DNA from: an uncultured Eubacteriales bacterium
Lineage (GTDB): Bacteria; Bacillota; Clostridia; Oscillospirales; Oscillospiraceae
Direction: 5' to 3'
NCBI GenBank assembly: GCA_902475855.1
Contig: CABSBF010000032.1
Location: forward strand, 1 to 19,855
Length of the DNA stretch: 19,855 nt
A program made the translations under genes and the position numbers. Positions within the stretch are counted from its first letter, which is position 1; every line of letters begins with the position of its first letter. This document shows, in pieces, positions 5,920-13,179 of the stretch. The notes below the pieces were generated by a model. It was not told the origin of the DNA. It ran no database searches and worked only from the letters and a program-made list of their open reading frames with translations.

Positions 5920-6628
5920 GATTGCTTATGTTGAGCATCCCCAGCTCCAGGCTGACCCAGACGGAAAGCGTAAGCTCCGTTCCGTCCTCCTGCCGCAGAA
6001 GCAGTGTACCAACGTTCTCCCCCGCCGGAACGGAAAGCTCCGCCGCTTCCGCATTTCCCATCAGTGCGCGGCCGAGCAGGGCGCTCAACTGCGCAAAGCG
6101 GCTCTGTGTGTCGTCGCTTTCCCACGTCCAGAACCCGGAAAAGGGTTCCTCTCCGGCGGCCGTGAAGAACATCAGCCGCAGCACCGCGCCCGTTTCGTCG
6201 TCTATGCTCATGCTCAGAATGGTGCCGTTCTCCCATGTCATGTCCACGCCCCACAAAAGCAGGCTGTCCCCGTTCGTATAGGTTTCCACAAAGGCCGAGG
6301 CTGTGGTTTTCTCCGGCTCCGGCGTCTTCGCCTCCTGAAGAGCTGCGCAGACGCGCTGCGCGATCTTCAGCACCTCATCACGGTGCAGAGCGGTGCCCTC
6401 GGTAACGGCCATGTGGTAAAGCCTGTCGCTCTTTCCCGCAATGTGCATCTTTTCCGCAAGCGTCAGCGGCTTCATTCCCTCCATGCTGAGCGCCTCACCC
6501 TCAGCATACTGCACCTTGGCACTCAGGCGGGCATCGTCCATCCGCACGGCAGCCTCCGGAAGCGCCAGCCCCGCGGCGACCGCAGCGAGAAGCAGCACCG
6601 CCGCCAGAATGTAATATCTCTTTTTCAC
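5915..6628 (-). CDS. Exported or membrane-anchored protein with PepSY-like segment, function unknown
   Basis: 237 residues from GTG at 6628. That start overlaps the sensor kinase stop by four bases (GTGA) and follows GGAGGG in the kinase tail, which indicates translational coupling. The N-terminus KKRYYILAAVLLLAAVAAGLALP is a signal peptide or single membrane anchor with no lipobox cysteine. The rest is soluble and acidic. ILSMSIDDETGAVLRLMF (about residues 141-158) resembles the end of a PepSY domain (xIDxETGxV), a fold often found in extracytoplasmic regulators or inhibitors of peptidases. I cannot assign a family with confidence. Its place between a two-component system and a cell-wall peptidase suggests an accessory sensor or modulator. 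Confidence 0.75.
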   Translation of the reverse strand: MKKRYYILAAVLLLAAVAAGLALPEAAVRMDDARLSAKVQYAEGEALSMEGMKPLTLAEKMHIAGKSDRLYHMAVTEGTALHRDEVLKIAQRVCAALQEAKTPEPEKTTASAFVETYTNGDSLLLWGVDMTWENGTILSMSIDDETGAVLRLMFFTAAGEEPFSGFWTWESDDTQSRFAQLSALLGRALMGNAEAAELSVPAGENVGTLLLRQEDGTELTLSVWVSLELGMLNISNQ

Positions 6629-8001
6629 GTGCCGTCCCTCCTCAGAAGCGCCGTCACGCAGGTACCGTTGCCGACGCGGCTGGCAAATTGCAGCGTGCCG
6701 CCGTGCAGCCTGACGATCTGATCGCACAGCGCCAGCCCGAGTCCCGCGCCGCCCTGGGCGCGGGAACGGGATTTATCCACGCGGTAAAAGGCCTCGGTGA
6801 TGTGCCGCAGCGCCTCCGGCGGCATTCCGCAGCCGTTGTCCATCACGCGGATGCGGCAGAAGCCCTCCGTCCAGTCCGAGACGACGCAGATGTTTCCTCC
6901 CTGCTCCATCGCCTTGCCCGCGTTATCCAGCAGGTTGATTAAGAGCGAGCTGACAAGATCCGCATCGAGCATCGCCTCTCCCGGCTCACAGCGGCATTGC
7001 AGGCGGATGTGCGCGTCGGCATACACTGGCCGCAGATGCCGCAGCAGGCTGCCGATCAGACCGGAAACGTCGGTTTTTGTCCGCCGGATCGTCTGGTTCT
7101 GCATGACTTGCAGCTCCAGCAGCTTCAGCGACAGCGACTCCAGCCGCTTCCCCTCGGAAAAAATGTAGTTTGCCGCGTTCATTGTCTCCTCCTCATCCAG
7201 GCTCTGTGTCCGGATGAGATCGGCGTAGCCGATGATGGAGGTCATGGGTGTCTTCATCTCATGGGCAAAGCTGCCCACAAAGCGCTCCTGCCGCTGCACG
7301 GATTCCTGAAGCTCGGTGACGTTCTGCTCCAGCCGGGCGGCCATATGGTTAAAATCCGCGGCAAGCTGCCCCACCTCGTCGCGGGACTCCACCGCAACCC
7401 GCGCGGAGAGATCACCCTCGGCCAGCGTGCGCACGGCGTCCGTCACCCGCGTCAGGGGGCGGGTCAGAATATAGGAGATTCCCCACGCGAGCAGTGCGCC
7501 CGCCGTGAGTGCGGCAAGAAAGCTGCTGCGATAGAAGGCAAGCTGCTGCGCGCGGCTGACATAGGGCGCAGAAACGTCAAAGACCATCTCCATCGTCAGT
7601 TCACCCAGCCGCCCGCCGAGCTGCATATAGTGTCCCTGCTGCGTATGCAGGAGCTGCACGCTGCACGTCTCCCCGTCCTCCGGAAAGGCGGCATTCTCCG
7701 CACGGACCTCGCCGCTGCCGTAGATCTGCTCGCCGTCCTGCGTCAGATAGAGCGCACACCATGCCGCCGAGCCGCGCAGCCGCTCCAGCGTCGCGGAAAC
7801 CGCGGTGCGGTCGCGGCGCATTCCCAGTGTGCGCACCAGGCGCACCGTCCGTACCGTGGTGCGGTAGGACTCCAGCGCGGCAGCCTGCTCACGCCGGAGT
7901 GCATTGTCAAAGGCGCGCGTGATCAGCAGCGTCCCGCCCAGCCCGTAGGCCAGCGTCAGCAGCCAGACCATGCACACCGTCATTTTCAGTCGAAATCGCA
8001 T
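6625..8001 (-). CDS. Membrane sensor histidine kinase (HisKA/HAMP type)
   Basis: 458 residues. There are two membrane segments (about 8-30 and 158-180) flanking an extracytoplasmic sensor region of about 125 residues with no recognised domain. A HAMP linker follows (about 178-230, with TRPLTRVTDAVRTLAEGDLS). The dimerisation domain has FAHEMKTPMTSIIGYADLI with phospho-acceptor His247. The ATPase domain has the N box (NLLDNAGKAM, 356-365), G1 (DNGCGM, 388-393) and GGAGLGLAL (417-425). ATG at 8001, one base after the regulator stop and with GGAGG six bases upstream, is chosen over longer frames. The partner is the OmpR-type regulator encoded just upstream. The neighbouring carboxypeptidase suggests an envelope-related signal; the signal itself is unknown. 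Confidence 0.93.
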   Translation of the reverse strand: MRFRLKMTVCMVWLLTLAYGLGGTLLITRAFDNALRREQAAALESYRTTVRTVRLVRTLGMRRDRTAVSATLERLRGSAAWCALYLTQDGEQIYGSGEVRAENAAFPEDGETCSVQLLHTQQGHYMQLGGRLGELTMEMVFDVSAPYVSRAQQLAFYRSSFLAALTAGALLAWGISYILTRPLTRVTDAVRTLAEGDLSARVAVESRDEVGQLAADFNHMAARLEQNVTELQESVQRQERFVGSFAHEMKTPMTSIIGYADLIRTQSLDEEETMNAANYIFSEGKRLESLSLKLLELQVMQNQTIRRTKTDVSGLIGSLLRHLRPVYADAHIRLQCRCEPGEAMLDADLVSSLLINLLDNAGKAMEQGGNICVVSDWTEGFCRIRVMDNGCGMPPEALRHITEAFYRVDKSRSRAQGGAGLGLALCDQIVRLHGGTLQFASRVGNGTCVTALLRRDGT

Positions 8002-8002
8002 C

Positions 8003-8656
8003 TCATACCTCCAGTCGGTAGCCGACCTTGTTGACCGCCAGCAGCCTGTTCTCCCAGCCGGCCTTCTTGCGCAGGCGCTGGATATGCAGGTCGACCGTGC
8101 GGCTGCCATAGGGAAATTCTTCCTCCCACACCCGTTCGTAGATGGTTTCGCGATAGAGTGCAACGCCGGGATTGCGCGCAAAGAGCAGCAGGATCTCGTA
8201 TTCCTTCCGCGTCAGCGGCACAGGCACGCCGCCGCGCGTAACCTGCATGGCCACGGTGTCGATGCGCAGCCCGCCGACCTCCAGCACGGCCTCCGTTTTG
8301 TTGTAGCGGCGCAGCACCACATCCACCCGCGCCAGCAGCTCCAAAACCTCAAAGGGCTTGACGATATAGTCTTCCGCGCCCATTCGCAGACCGCGCACGC
8401 GGTCATTGAGAGAATTCTTCGCCGTGATGAAGATCACGGGCGTCCCCATGGGGCGGATGTATTCCATCAGTTCAAAGCCGTTTGCGCCGGGCAGCATCAC
8501 ATCCAGCAGCACCAGATCAAAGGCGTTTTTTCCCAGAAGATCAGCTGCCTGTATGCCGTCAAAGGCGCACGTCGTCCGGTAGCCGGCCTTGTGCAGGCTC
8601 AGACGCATCAGGTCGGAGATTGGCTTCTCGTCCTCCACGATCAGAATGTGATTCAT
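8003..8656 (-). CDS. Response regulator, OmpR/PhoB family
   Basis: 217 residues. The receiver domain (about 1-115) shows the acidic pocket VEDE (8-10 region), phospho-acceptor Asp52 in LLDVMLPG, Thr78 and Lys100 (IVKPF). The C-terminal winged-helix DNA-binding domain (about 125-217) has LTRKEYEILLLFARNPG, the recognition segment SRTVDLHIQRLRKKAG and the closing VGYRLEV. ATG at 8656 (MNHILIVEDE), with AGGGAG seven bases upstream, is preferred over an ATG six codons earlier. It is the first gene of a regulator-kinase-exported protein operon. A 23-bp motif 41 bases upstream (8698-8720) is repeated before the carboxypeptidase gene, suggesting autoregulation. Confidence 0.95.
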   Translation of the reverse strand: MNHILIVEDEKPISDLMRLSLHKAGYRTTCAFDGIQAADLLGKNAFDLVLLDVMLPGANGFELMEYIRPMGTPVIFITAKNSLNDRVRGLRMGAEDYIVKPFEVLELLARVDVVLRRYNKTEAVLEVGGLRIDTVAMQVTRGGVPVPLTRKEYEILLLFARNPGVALYRETIYERVWEEEFPYGSRTVDLHIQRLRKKAGWENRLLAVNKVGYRLEV

Positions 8657-8697
8657 TTTTTGTCTCCCTTCCATCGGATGCCAGCATACAGGCTGCC

Positions 8698-8720
8698 TGC
8701 ATCAAAACGGCAAACTTTCT
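8698..8720 (-). promoter_or_regulatory. Shared motif, copy 2 (candidate regulator binding site) and weak promoter
   Basis: On the plus strand this reads TGCATCAAAACGGCAAACTT, then TCT. It differs from the copy at 5897-5919 at three positions. A weak -35 (TTGCCG on the minus strand, 8708-8713) lies inside it, and only poor -10 candidates follow (TGTATG at 17 bases or TATGCT at 19). That fits a promoter needing an activator. The site lies in front of the response regulator operon. Confidence 0.5.
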
Positions 8721-8758
8721 TTTTCCCCCAGTAAAATGATTGGTTTTTTGTACTTCCC

Positions 8759-8787
8759 TTGCAAAGCGCAGCATAGTGTGTTATAAT
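8759..8787 (+). promoter_or_regulatory. Sigma-A type promoter of the ECF transporter gene
   Basis: TTGCAA (8759-8764) and a perfect TATAAT (8782-8787) are 17 bases apart. The leader before the start codon at 8820 is only about 25 bases, too short for a vitamin riboswitch. Confidence 0.8.
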
Positions 8788-8819
8788 GCAGTAACCATTG
8801 AGAAAAAGAGGAGATTACC

Positions 8820-9350
8820 ATGAAAAAGCTCACCCTGCGCCGTCTGGTCCTGACTGCGCTGTTTACTGCGCTGACCTGCGTTGCGACTCTTGTCATTCAG
8901 ATTCCGTCCCCGACGAACGGATATTTCAATCTGGGCGACTGCTTCGTTATGCTGGGCGCCTTTGTGCTCGGCCCGTGGCTCGGCGGCTTCGCCGGCGGCG
9001 TCGGCTCCATGATCGCAGACCTCATCAGCTATCCCATGTATGCGCCTGCGACCCTCGTGATCAAAGCGCTGATGGCCATTGCCGGCGGTCTGCTGTTCCG
9101 CGCCATGGAAAAGCGCGGCCGCAATATCACCGGAGAGATTCTCGGCGCCCTGTGCGGCGAGGTCATTATGATGGCCGGCTACTTCACCTTTGAGGCCTTC
9201 CTGTACGAGCCGGCTTCCGCATTCGGCAGCCTGCTTCTGACCAACCTGCCGCAGGCGGGCGTCGGCTTTGCAGCCGTGATCGCCCTGTGCGTGCTGCTGG
9301 AAAAGGCACACCTGATGCAGAAGCTGCGGGGAGGCGCGCTCCATGCTTGA
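8820..9350 (+). CDS. ECF transporter substrate-binding (S) component, substrate unknown
   Basis: 176 residues with about six hydrophobic segments. The KKLTLRRLVLTALFTALTCVA start, the GYFNLGD segment (34-40), the Gly-rich LGPWLGGFAGGVGSMIADL run and APATLVIKALMA (75-86) match the vitamin-uptake S components of the Pfam ECF-riboflavin/HmpT-like group. The S component binds a vitamin or precursor and works with a shared EcfA-EcfA'-EcfT module, which is not in this window. ATG at 8820 has GAGGAG at 8808-8813. No riboswitch precedes it, so the substrate (pyrimidine, pyridoxine, pantothenate or other) cannot be read from context. It overlaps the following ywlG-like gene by eight bases. Confidence 0.88.
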   Translation: MKKLTLRRLVLTALFTALTCVATLVIQIPSPTNGYFNLGDCFVMLGAFVLGPWLGGFAGGVGSMIADLISYPMYAPATLVIKALMAIAGGLLFRAMEKRGRNITGEILGALCGEVIMMAGYFTFEAFLYEPASAFGSLLLTNLPQAGVGFAAVIALCVLLEKAHLMQKLRGGALHA

Positions 9351-9888
9351 CGAGCTGCGCCGGCAAGCGGCGCAGGCCGCCGCGCTGCTGTGCGAAAAGG
9401 CAAAGCTGCACGAGGGGCAGCTTGTGGTCGTCGGCTGCTCCACCAGCGAGATCTGCGGCAGCCGCATCGGCTCGGACTCCCGTCCCGAGGTGGCAAACGT
9501 CGTTTTTGACGCGATCTGCACGGAGCTTCGCTCCCGCGGGATCTTCCTCGCGGCGCAGTGCTGCGAGCATCTGAACCGTGCGCTCATCGTGGAACGCGCA
9601 GCGGTCCCCGGTATGGACATCGTCAATGTCGTGCCGCAGCCCAAGGCGGGCGGCTCCTTTGCAACGGCCGCGTACCATGCCTTCTCCGATCCCGTCGCGG
9701 TGGAGCACATCCGTGCGGATGCCGGGCTGGACATCGGCGGAACGCTCATCGGGATGCACCTGAAGGAGGTCGCCGTCCCGCTGCGTCTGGGCATGGATCA
9801 TATCGGAAGCGCGATCCTTCTGGCCGCGCGCACCCGTCCGAAGTTCATCGGCGGCGTCCGCGCGATCTATGATCAGGAGCTTCTATAA
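9343..9888 (+). CDS. YwlG/DUF436 (TIGR01440) family protein
   Basis: 181 residues, the usual length for this conserved Firmicutes family of unknown biochemical role. Recognisable blocks are VVVGCSTSEICGSRIG (residues 28-43), CCEHLNRALIVE, the PGMDIVNVVPQPKAGGSFA stretch and the GLDIGGTLIGMHLKEVAVPLR to TRPKFIGG end. No signal peptide or membrane segment is seen, so it is cytosolic. The start lies inside the end of the ECF gene (8-base overlap), so the two are co-translated. The overlap does not by itself show a link to vitamin uptake. Its 3' end overlaps the convergent nth gene by 16 bases, and a terminator follows at 9890-9922. Confidence 0.9.
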   Translation: MLDELRRQAAQAAALLCEKAKLHEGQLVVVGCSTSEICGSRIGSDSRPEVANVVFDAICTELRSRGIFLAAQCCEHLNRALIVERAAVPGMDIVNVVPQPKAGGSFATAAYHAFSDPVAVEHIRADAGLDIGGTLIGMHLKEVAVPLRLGMDHIGSAILLAARTRPKFIGGVRAIYDQELL

Positions 9889-10580
9889 GAATCAGGGCGG
9901 CGGTATGCTGCCCTGATTTTTTCGTTGAATGGATTTTTCTTATGGCCGCCCCTCTGCGCTTCCCCATGGAATTCCTTGCAGAACGGGCGCAGGGGGCAAC
10001 CGCCGCAGGCGGGATTCCGCGCAGTGCAGACATCTCGCCCGAACAGCACGATGCGATGGCAGAAATCCGAGCTCTCCTCCGGCGGCAGAATGGCACGGAG
10101 CTGCTGTTCGACCTTCTCGGGATCCTTGCCGCGGGCAAGGCCGAGGCGGTTGGAAATGCGGATGCAGTGCGTGTCGCAGACGACGGCGGGCCGGCCGTAG
10201 AGGTCGCCCAGCAGGAGATTGGCCGTCTTGCGCCCCACGCCGGGGATGCGCAGAAGCTCCTGCATCGTGTCCGGCACCTTGCCGCCGTACTCGTCGCGCA
10301 GCATCCGGCAGGCCAGCACGATGTCGCGCGCCTTATGCTTATAAAATCCGCAGGAGCGCACATAGGGCTCGACCTCCTCCGGCGTCGCTTCGGCAAAACT
10401 CTCCAGCGTCGGGAACCGCTCAAACAGCGCCGGCGTCACAAGATTGACCCGCGCGTCGGTACACTGGGCCGACAGCCGCACCGCGATCATGAGCTGGTAA
10501 TCCTTTTCATAGCCCAGCGCGCAGACGGCGTCCGGGTAACGCTCCTTCAGAATTTCAATGATCTGCTGAACAGGTTCCAT
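9873..10580 (-). CDS. nth: Endonuclease III (DNA glycosylase/AP lyase)
   Basis: 235 residues. It removes oxidised pyrimidines and cleaves the abasic site in base excision repair. A helix-hairpin-helix LLRIPGVGRKTANLLLG (109-125) contains catalytic Lys118. VCDTHCIR supplies catalytic Asp136. The iron-sulfur loop C-x6-C-x2-C-x5-C is complete (Cys185, 192, 195, 201). Family members usually end soon after the last cysteine, but this one runs about 34 residues further. Residues about 220-230 are encoded by the antisense of the ywlG terminator, and the stop lies inside ywlG. The tail may therefore be a read-through extension without function. ATG at 10580 has a strong AGGAGGGG site. Confidence 0.96.
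   Translation of the reverse strand: MEPVQQIIEILKERYPDAVCALGYEKDYQLMIAVRLSAQCTDARVNLVTPALFERFPTLESFAEATPEEVEPYVRSCGFYKHKARDIVLACRMLRDEYGGKVPDTMQELLRIPGVGRKTANLLLGDLYGRPAVVCDTHCIRISNRLGLARGKDPEKVEQQLRAILPPEESSDFCHRIVLFGRDVCTARNPACGGCPLRPFCKEFHGEAQRGGHKKNPFNEKIRAAYRRPDSYRSS
9890..9922 (+). terminator. Rho-independent terminator after the ywlG-like gene
   Basis: AATCAGGGCGGC (9890-9901) pairs with GCTGCCCTGATT (9907-9918) with one G-U pair, then TTTT at 9919-9922. It begins one base after the ywlG stop and lies inside the antisense nth coding region. Confidence 0.85.
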
Positions 10581-10601
10581 AAAAGCTCCCCTCCTGCCGA
10601 C

Positions 10602-10631
10602 ATTATATCACAGGAAGCGGCAAAAAAGGAA
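10602..10631 (-). promoter_or_regulatory. Promoter of nth (extended -10)
   Basis: On the minus strand, TGATATAAT gives a TGn-extended -10 (TATAAT at 10602-10607). A weak TTCCTT (10626-10631) lies 18 bases upstream. It is back to back with the rarA promoter. Confidence 0.65.
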
Positions 10632-10644
10632 CCTCGATTTTGCA

Positions 10645-10673
10645 TTGCTTTTTGCAAACAAACGTGCTATAAT
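10645..10673 (+). promoter_or_regulatory. Promoter of rarA
   Basis: TTGCTT (10645-10650) and TATAAT (10668-10673) are 17 bases apart. The predicted transcript start near 10680 excludes the longer upstream reading frame and supports the rarA start at 10705. Confidence 0.75.
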
Positions 10674-10704
10674 TGAATCAATCTATCAAAAATGGGGTGG
10701 TTGG

Positions 10705-11967
10705 ATGTATCAGCCATTGGCGGACGAGCTGCGGCCGAAAACACTGGACGACGTGGTCGGACAGGAGGAAATTCTGGGCGAAGGCAAAATGCTGCGCCGC
10801 ATGATTGAGTCCGGCAAGGTGCCGAACCTGATCTTCTACGGGCCGAGCGGCACCGGCAAGACGACCGTCGCAAACATCATCGCAAACGCCACGCAGCGTA
10901 CCCTCTACAAGCTCAATGCGACCACCGCCTCCACCGCGGATATCAAGGAGATCGTCGGGCAGCTCGACACCTTCCTCGCGCCCAACGGCGTGCTGCTGTA
11001 CCTCGACGAGATCCAGTCCTTCAATAAAAAGCAACAGCAGTCCCTGCTGGAGCATATCGAAAATGGCAAGATCACACTGATCGCCTCCACGACGGAAAAT
11101 CCCTATTTCTATATTTTCAACGCGATCCTGAGCCGCTGCACAGTCTTTGAATTCAAGGCCGTCACGCCGGACGACGTGGAAAAGGCCGTTCTCCGCGCGG
11201 TGAGCTACATGGCAGAAAAGACCGGCCTGCACGTCACGGCGGAAGCGGGCGCTTACCGCCATATCGCCACCTCCTGCGGCGGCGACGTTCGCAAGGCAAT
11301 CAACGCCGTGGAGGCGCTCTTTATTGCGGCGCACCCCGGCGACGAGACGCTTCAGATCTCTCTGGACGACGCCAAAGCCGTCACTCAGCGCTCTGCCATG
11401 CGTTATGACCGCGAGGGAGACAATCACTACGACTGTCTGTCGGCGCTGATGAAGTCCATCCGCGGCTCCGATCCGGATGCCGCCATCCATTATCTGGCGC
11501 GTTTTCTGGAGGTGGGCGATCTTCCCTCCTGCTGCCGCCGCATCCTGTGCTCGGCCTGCGAGGACATCGGTCTTGCCTATCCCATGGCCATTCCCATCGT
11601 CAAGGCCTGCGTGGACAGCGCCTTGCAGCTCGGGATGCCGGAGGCGCGCCTGCCGCTGGCGGACGCCGTGATTTTCCTCGCCACCGCGCCGAAGTCCAAC
11701 TCCGGCTATCTGGCTATCGACGCCGCGCTGAGGGACGTGCGCGCCGGAAAGCTCGGCGTGTTCCCGCGGGAGCTTCAGAACGTCCATGCCGACAGCGCCG
11801 GGCAGGAGCGCGAGCAGGGCTATCTCTATCCGCACGACTATCCGAACCACTGGGTGAAGCAGCAGTACCTGCCCGACCTCATCAAGGACGCAAAATACTA
11901 CCGCTACGGCGACAACAAGATCGAGCAGGCCGCCAAGCGCTACTGGGACGAGATCAAGGGGGAGTAA
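10705..11967 (+). CDS. rarA: RarA/MgsA-type AAA+ ATPase (replication-associated recombination protein A)
   Basis: 420 residues, typical of the family. It is related to clamp loaders and acts at stalled replication forks. N-terminal PLADELRPKTLDDVVGQ is the family signature. Walker A is GPSGTGKT (46-53) and Walker B is LLYLDEI (97-103). Sensor 1 is STTEN (128-132) and the arginine finger is LSR (142-144). The C-terminal half carries the tetramerisation region with SDPDAAIHYLARFLE and the ending KYYRYGDNK. ATG at 10705 is chosen because the promoter lies at 10645-10673. The upstream GGGGTGG is a modest ribosome site. The DUF951 gene follows after two bases. Confidence 0.95.
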   Translation: MYQPLADELRPKTLDDVVGQEEILGEGKMLRRMIESGKVPNLIFYGPSGTGKTTVANIIANATQRTLYKLNATTASTADIKEIVGQLDTFLAPNGVLLYLDEIQSFNKKQQQSLLEHIENGKITLIASTTENPYFYIFNAILSRCTVFEFKAVTPDDVEKAVLRAVSYMAEKTGLHVTAEAGAYRHIATSCGGDVRKAINAVEALFIAAHPGDETLQISLDDAKAVTQRSAMRYDREGDNHYDCLSALMKSIRGSDPDAAIHYLARFLEVGDLPSCCRRILCSACEDIGLAYPMAIPIVKACVDSALQLGMPEARLPLADAVIFLATAPKSNSGYLAIDAALRDVRAGKLGVFPRELQNVHADSAGQEREQGYLYPHDYPNHWVKQQYLPDLIKDAKYYRYGDNKIEQAAKRYWDEIKGE

Positions 11968-11969
11968 AC

Positions 11970-12155
11970 ATGGACATCCGGCTCAACGACATCCTGGTCA
12001 TGAAGAAGCCGCACCCCTGCGGCAGCGCCCGCTGGCGCGTCCTGCGCACCGGGGCGGACTTCCGCCTGCGCTGTGAGGGCTGCGGGCATGAGGTGATGCT
12101 TCCGCGCGCCAAGGCCGAGCATAACATCAAAAAAATCGAGCGGGACGGAATCTGA
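11970..12155 (+). CDS. DUF951 family protein (YyzM-like)
   Basis: 61 residues. The start MDIRLNDILVMKKPHPCGS, the R-W-x-V-L-R-T-G-A-D segment, the RCEGCGHEVMLPR block and the ending HNIKKI are the conserved DUF951 pattern of Firmicutes. Three cysteines (17, 35, 38) could hold a small metal site, but this is inference and the biochemical function is unknown. It begins two bases after the rarA stop, with GGGGGAG of the rarA tail as ribosome site, so it is co-transcribed with rarA. About 100 bases follow before the terminator. They contain an 8-bp inverted repeat (TCTCATTT/AAATGAGA) and no gene. Confidence 0.9.
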   Translation: MDIRLNDILVMKKPHPCGSARWRVLRTGADFRLRCEGCGHEVMLPRAKAEHNIKKIERDGI

Positions 12156-12254
12156 AAAAGTCTTCGACAGCGCTTTCTCATTTTCTTCCGAAAAGCCGGG
12201 CGGGAAATGAGATTTCCCCGGAAAAGCCCCGCGAATCATACGGAATTTCAACAG

Positions 12255-12296
12255 AACAGGCCGCAATCCCCGGACGGGATTGCGACCTGTTTTTTT
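12255..12296 (+). terminator. Rho-independent terminator after the DUF951 gene
   Basis: AACAGG plus CGCAATCCC (12255-12270) pair with GGGATTGCG plus CCTGTT (12276-12291) with one internal C/A mismatch, followed by a seven-T run (12290-12296). It separates rarA-DUF951 from spoIIGA. Confidence 0.88.
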
Positions 12297-12309
12297 CATG
12301 GCCAGGCTC

Positions 12310-12315
12310 TATAAT
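12310..12315 (+). promoter_or_regulatory. Possible -10 element of the spoIIGA-sigE promoter
   Basis: TATAAT at 12310-12315 is 31 bases before the spoIIGA start. No normal -35 is at 16-18 bases. TTGCGA (12280-12285) is 24 bases upstream, inside the terminator stem. The Bacillus spoIIG promoter is also known for an over-long spacer and Spo0A dependence. A single TTCGACA (12163-12169, reverse of the TGTCGAA Spo0A box) lies about 140 bases upstream. Confidence 0.4.
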
Positions 12316-12345
12316 CTGTCCACGGGCGAAGGGAGGACGGGCGTT

Positions 12346-13179
12346 ATGCGGGTGTATCTCGATCAGGTATTCGTGCTGAATCTCTGCGTCAACTACCTCC
12401 TGCTGCACGGAACGGCGCGCCTCGGCGCCTCGGCCGTCCGGCGCCGGAGGCTCCTCCTCGCAGCCGGCGTCGGCGCGGCCTATGCCGCAGCGGTATATCT
12501 GCCCGGCTGCGGCGTTTTGCAGAGCATCCCCGCCAAGCTTCTGTGCGGCGCGGGGATGCTGCTGGCGGCCTTCGGTGCAAAAAAATCCACGCTGCGGCTT
12601 GCCGCCGTCTTTGCCGCGCTCAGCCTGGTGCTGTGCGGCGCGGTGTACGCGGTGGAGCTGATGAAGCACGGCACGGTGCGCATCCGCGGAGAAACGCTTT
12701 TCTATCCCGTGACCTTCGGCAGCGTGGTCCTGACCGCAGGTGCGGTCTGCGCCGCCTGCCGCCTTGTCCTGCCGCGGCTGACGCACGCTGCGGACAGTGT
12801 CGTTCCCGTTACGCTGACGCTGCGCGGCCGCCGTGTGCGCCTGAGCGCTCTGCGCGACACCGGCAACACGCTCTGTGACCCCGTAAGCGGAGAGCGCGTG
12901 CTGGTGGCAGAATGGCACTGCGCGGACGCGCTGCTTCCGCTCGCGCTGCGGCAGGAGGAATTTCAGTCGCCCGCGACACTCGCACTGCGGCTGAAGGACT
13001 ACCGTCCCCGCCTCATCCCCTACCGTGCCGTCGGAACGGCTTCCGGTCTGCTGCTGGCGCTGCCCTGCACGGTTACGATCGGAAAACAATCCAGGGAGGG
13101 CCTTGTGGCCTTTTCGCCGTCGCCGCTCTCAGACGGAGGCGGCTACGAAGCACTGACAGGAGGGTTTTATTATGCTTGA
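12346..13179 (+). CDS. spoIIGA: Sigma-E processing peptidase SpoIIGA
   Basis: 277 residues. This membrane aspartic protease cleaves the pro-sequence of sigma-E in the mother cell during sporulation. The N-terminal half has about five hydrophobic segments (roughly 5-22, 36-55, 62-77, 84-104, 120-144), beginning with VYLDQVFVLNLCVNYLLL. The C-terminal half is soluble and has the catalytic ALRDTGNTLCDPVSG motif (Asp171). ATG at 12346 with GGGAGG at 12331-12336 is preferred over an upstream in-frame ATG that starts inside the terminator. It overlaps sigE by eight bases, its expected partner and substrate. Confidence 0.95.
   Translation: MRVYLDQVFVLNLCVNYLLLHGTARLGASAVRRRRLLLAAGVGAAYAAAVYLPGCGVLQSIPAKLLCGAGMLLAAFGAKKSTLRLAAVFAALSLVLCGAVYAVELMKHGTVRIRGETLFYPVTFGSVVLTAGAVCAACRLVLPRLTHAADSVVPVTLTLRGRRVRLSALRDTGNTLCDPVSGERVLVAEWHCADALLPLALRQEEFQSPATLALRLKDYRPRLIPYRAVGTASGLLLALPCTVTIGKQSREGLVAFSPSPLSDGGGYEALTGGFYYA

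Noticed and set aside
4848..8656. Vancomycin-resistance (van) cluster
   Set aside because: Only a two-component system and a VanY-like peptidase are present; there is no VanH, D-Ala-D-Lac ligase or VanX. M15B carboxypeptidases are common in normal wall metabolism.
8788..8819. Vitamin riboswitch before the ECF transporter gene
   Set aside because: The leader after the predicted start is only about 25 bases and unstructured.
12156..12250. Gene or small RNA between the DUF951 gene and its terminator
   Set aside because: Only an 8-bp inverted repeat and two loosely similar CCG-AAAAG-CC stretches are seen, with no promoter or frame of note.
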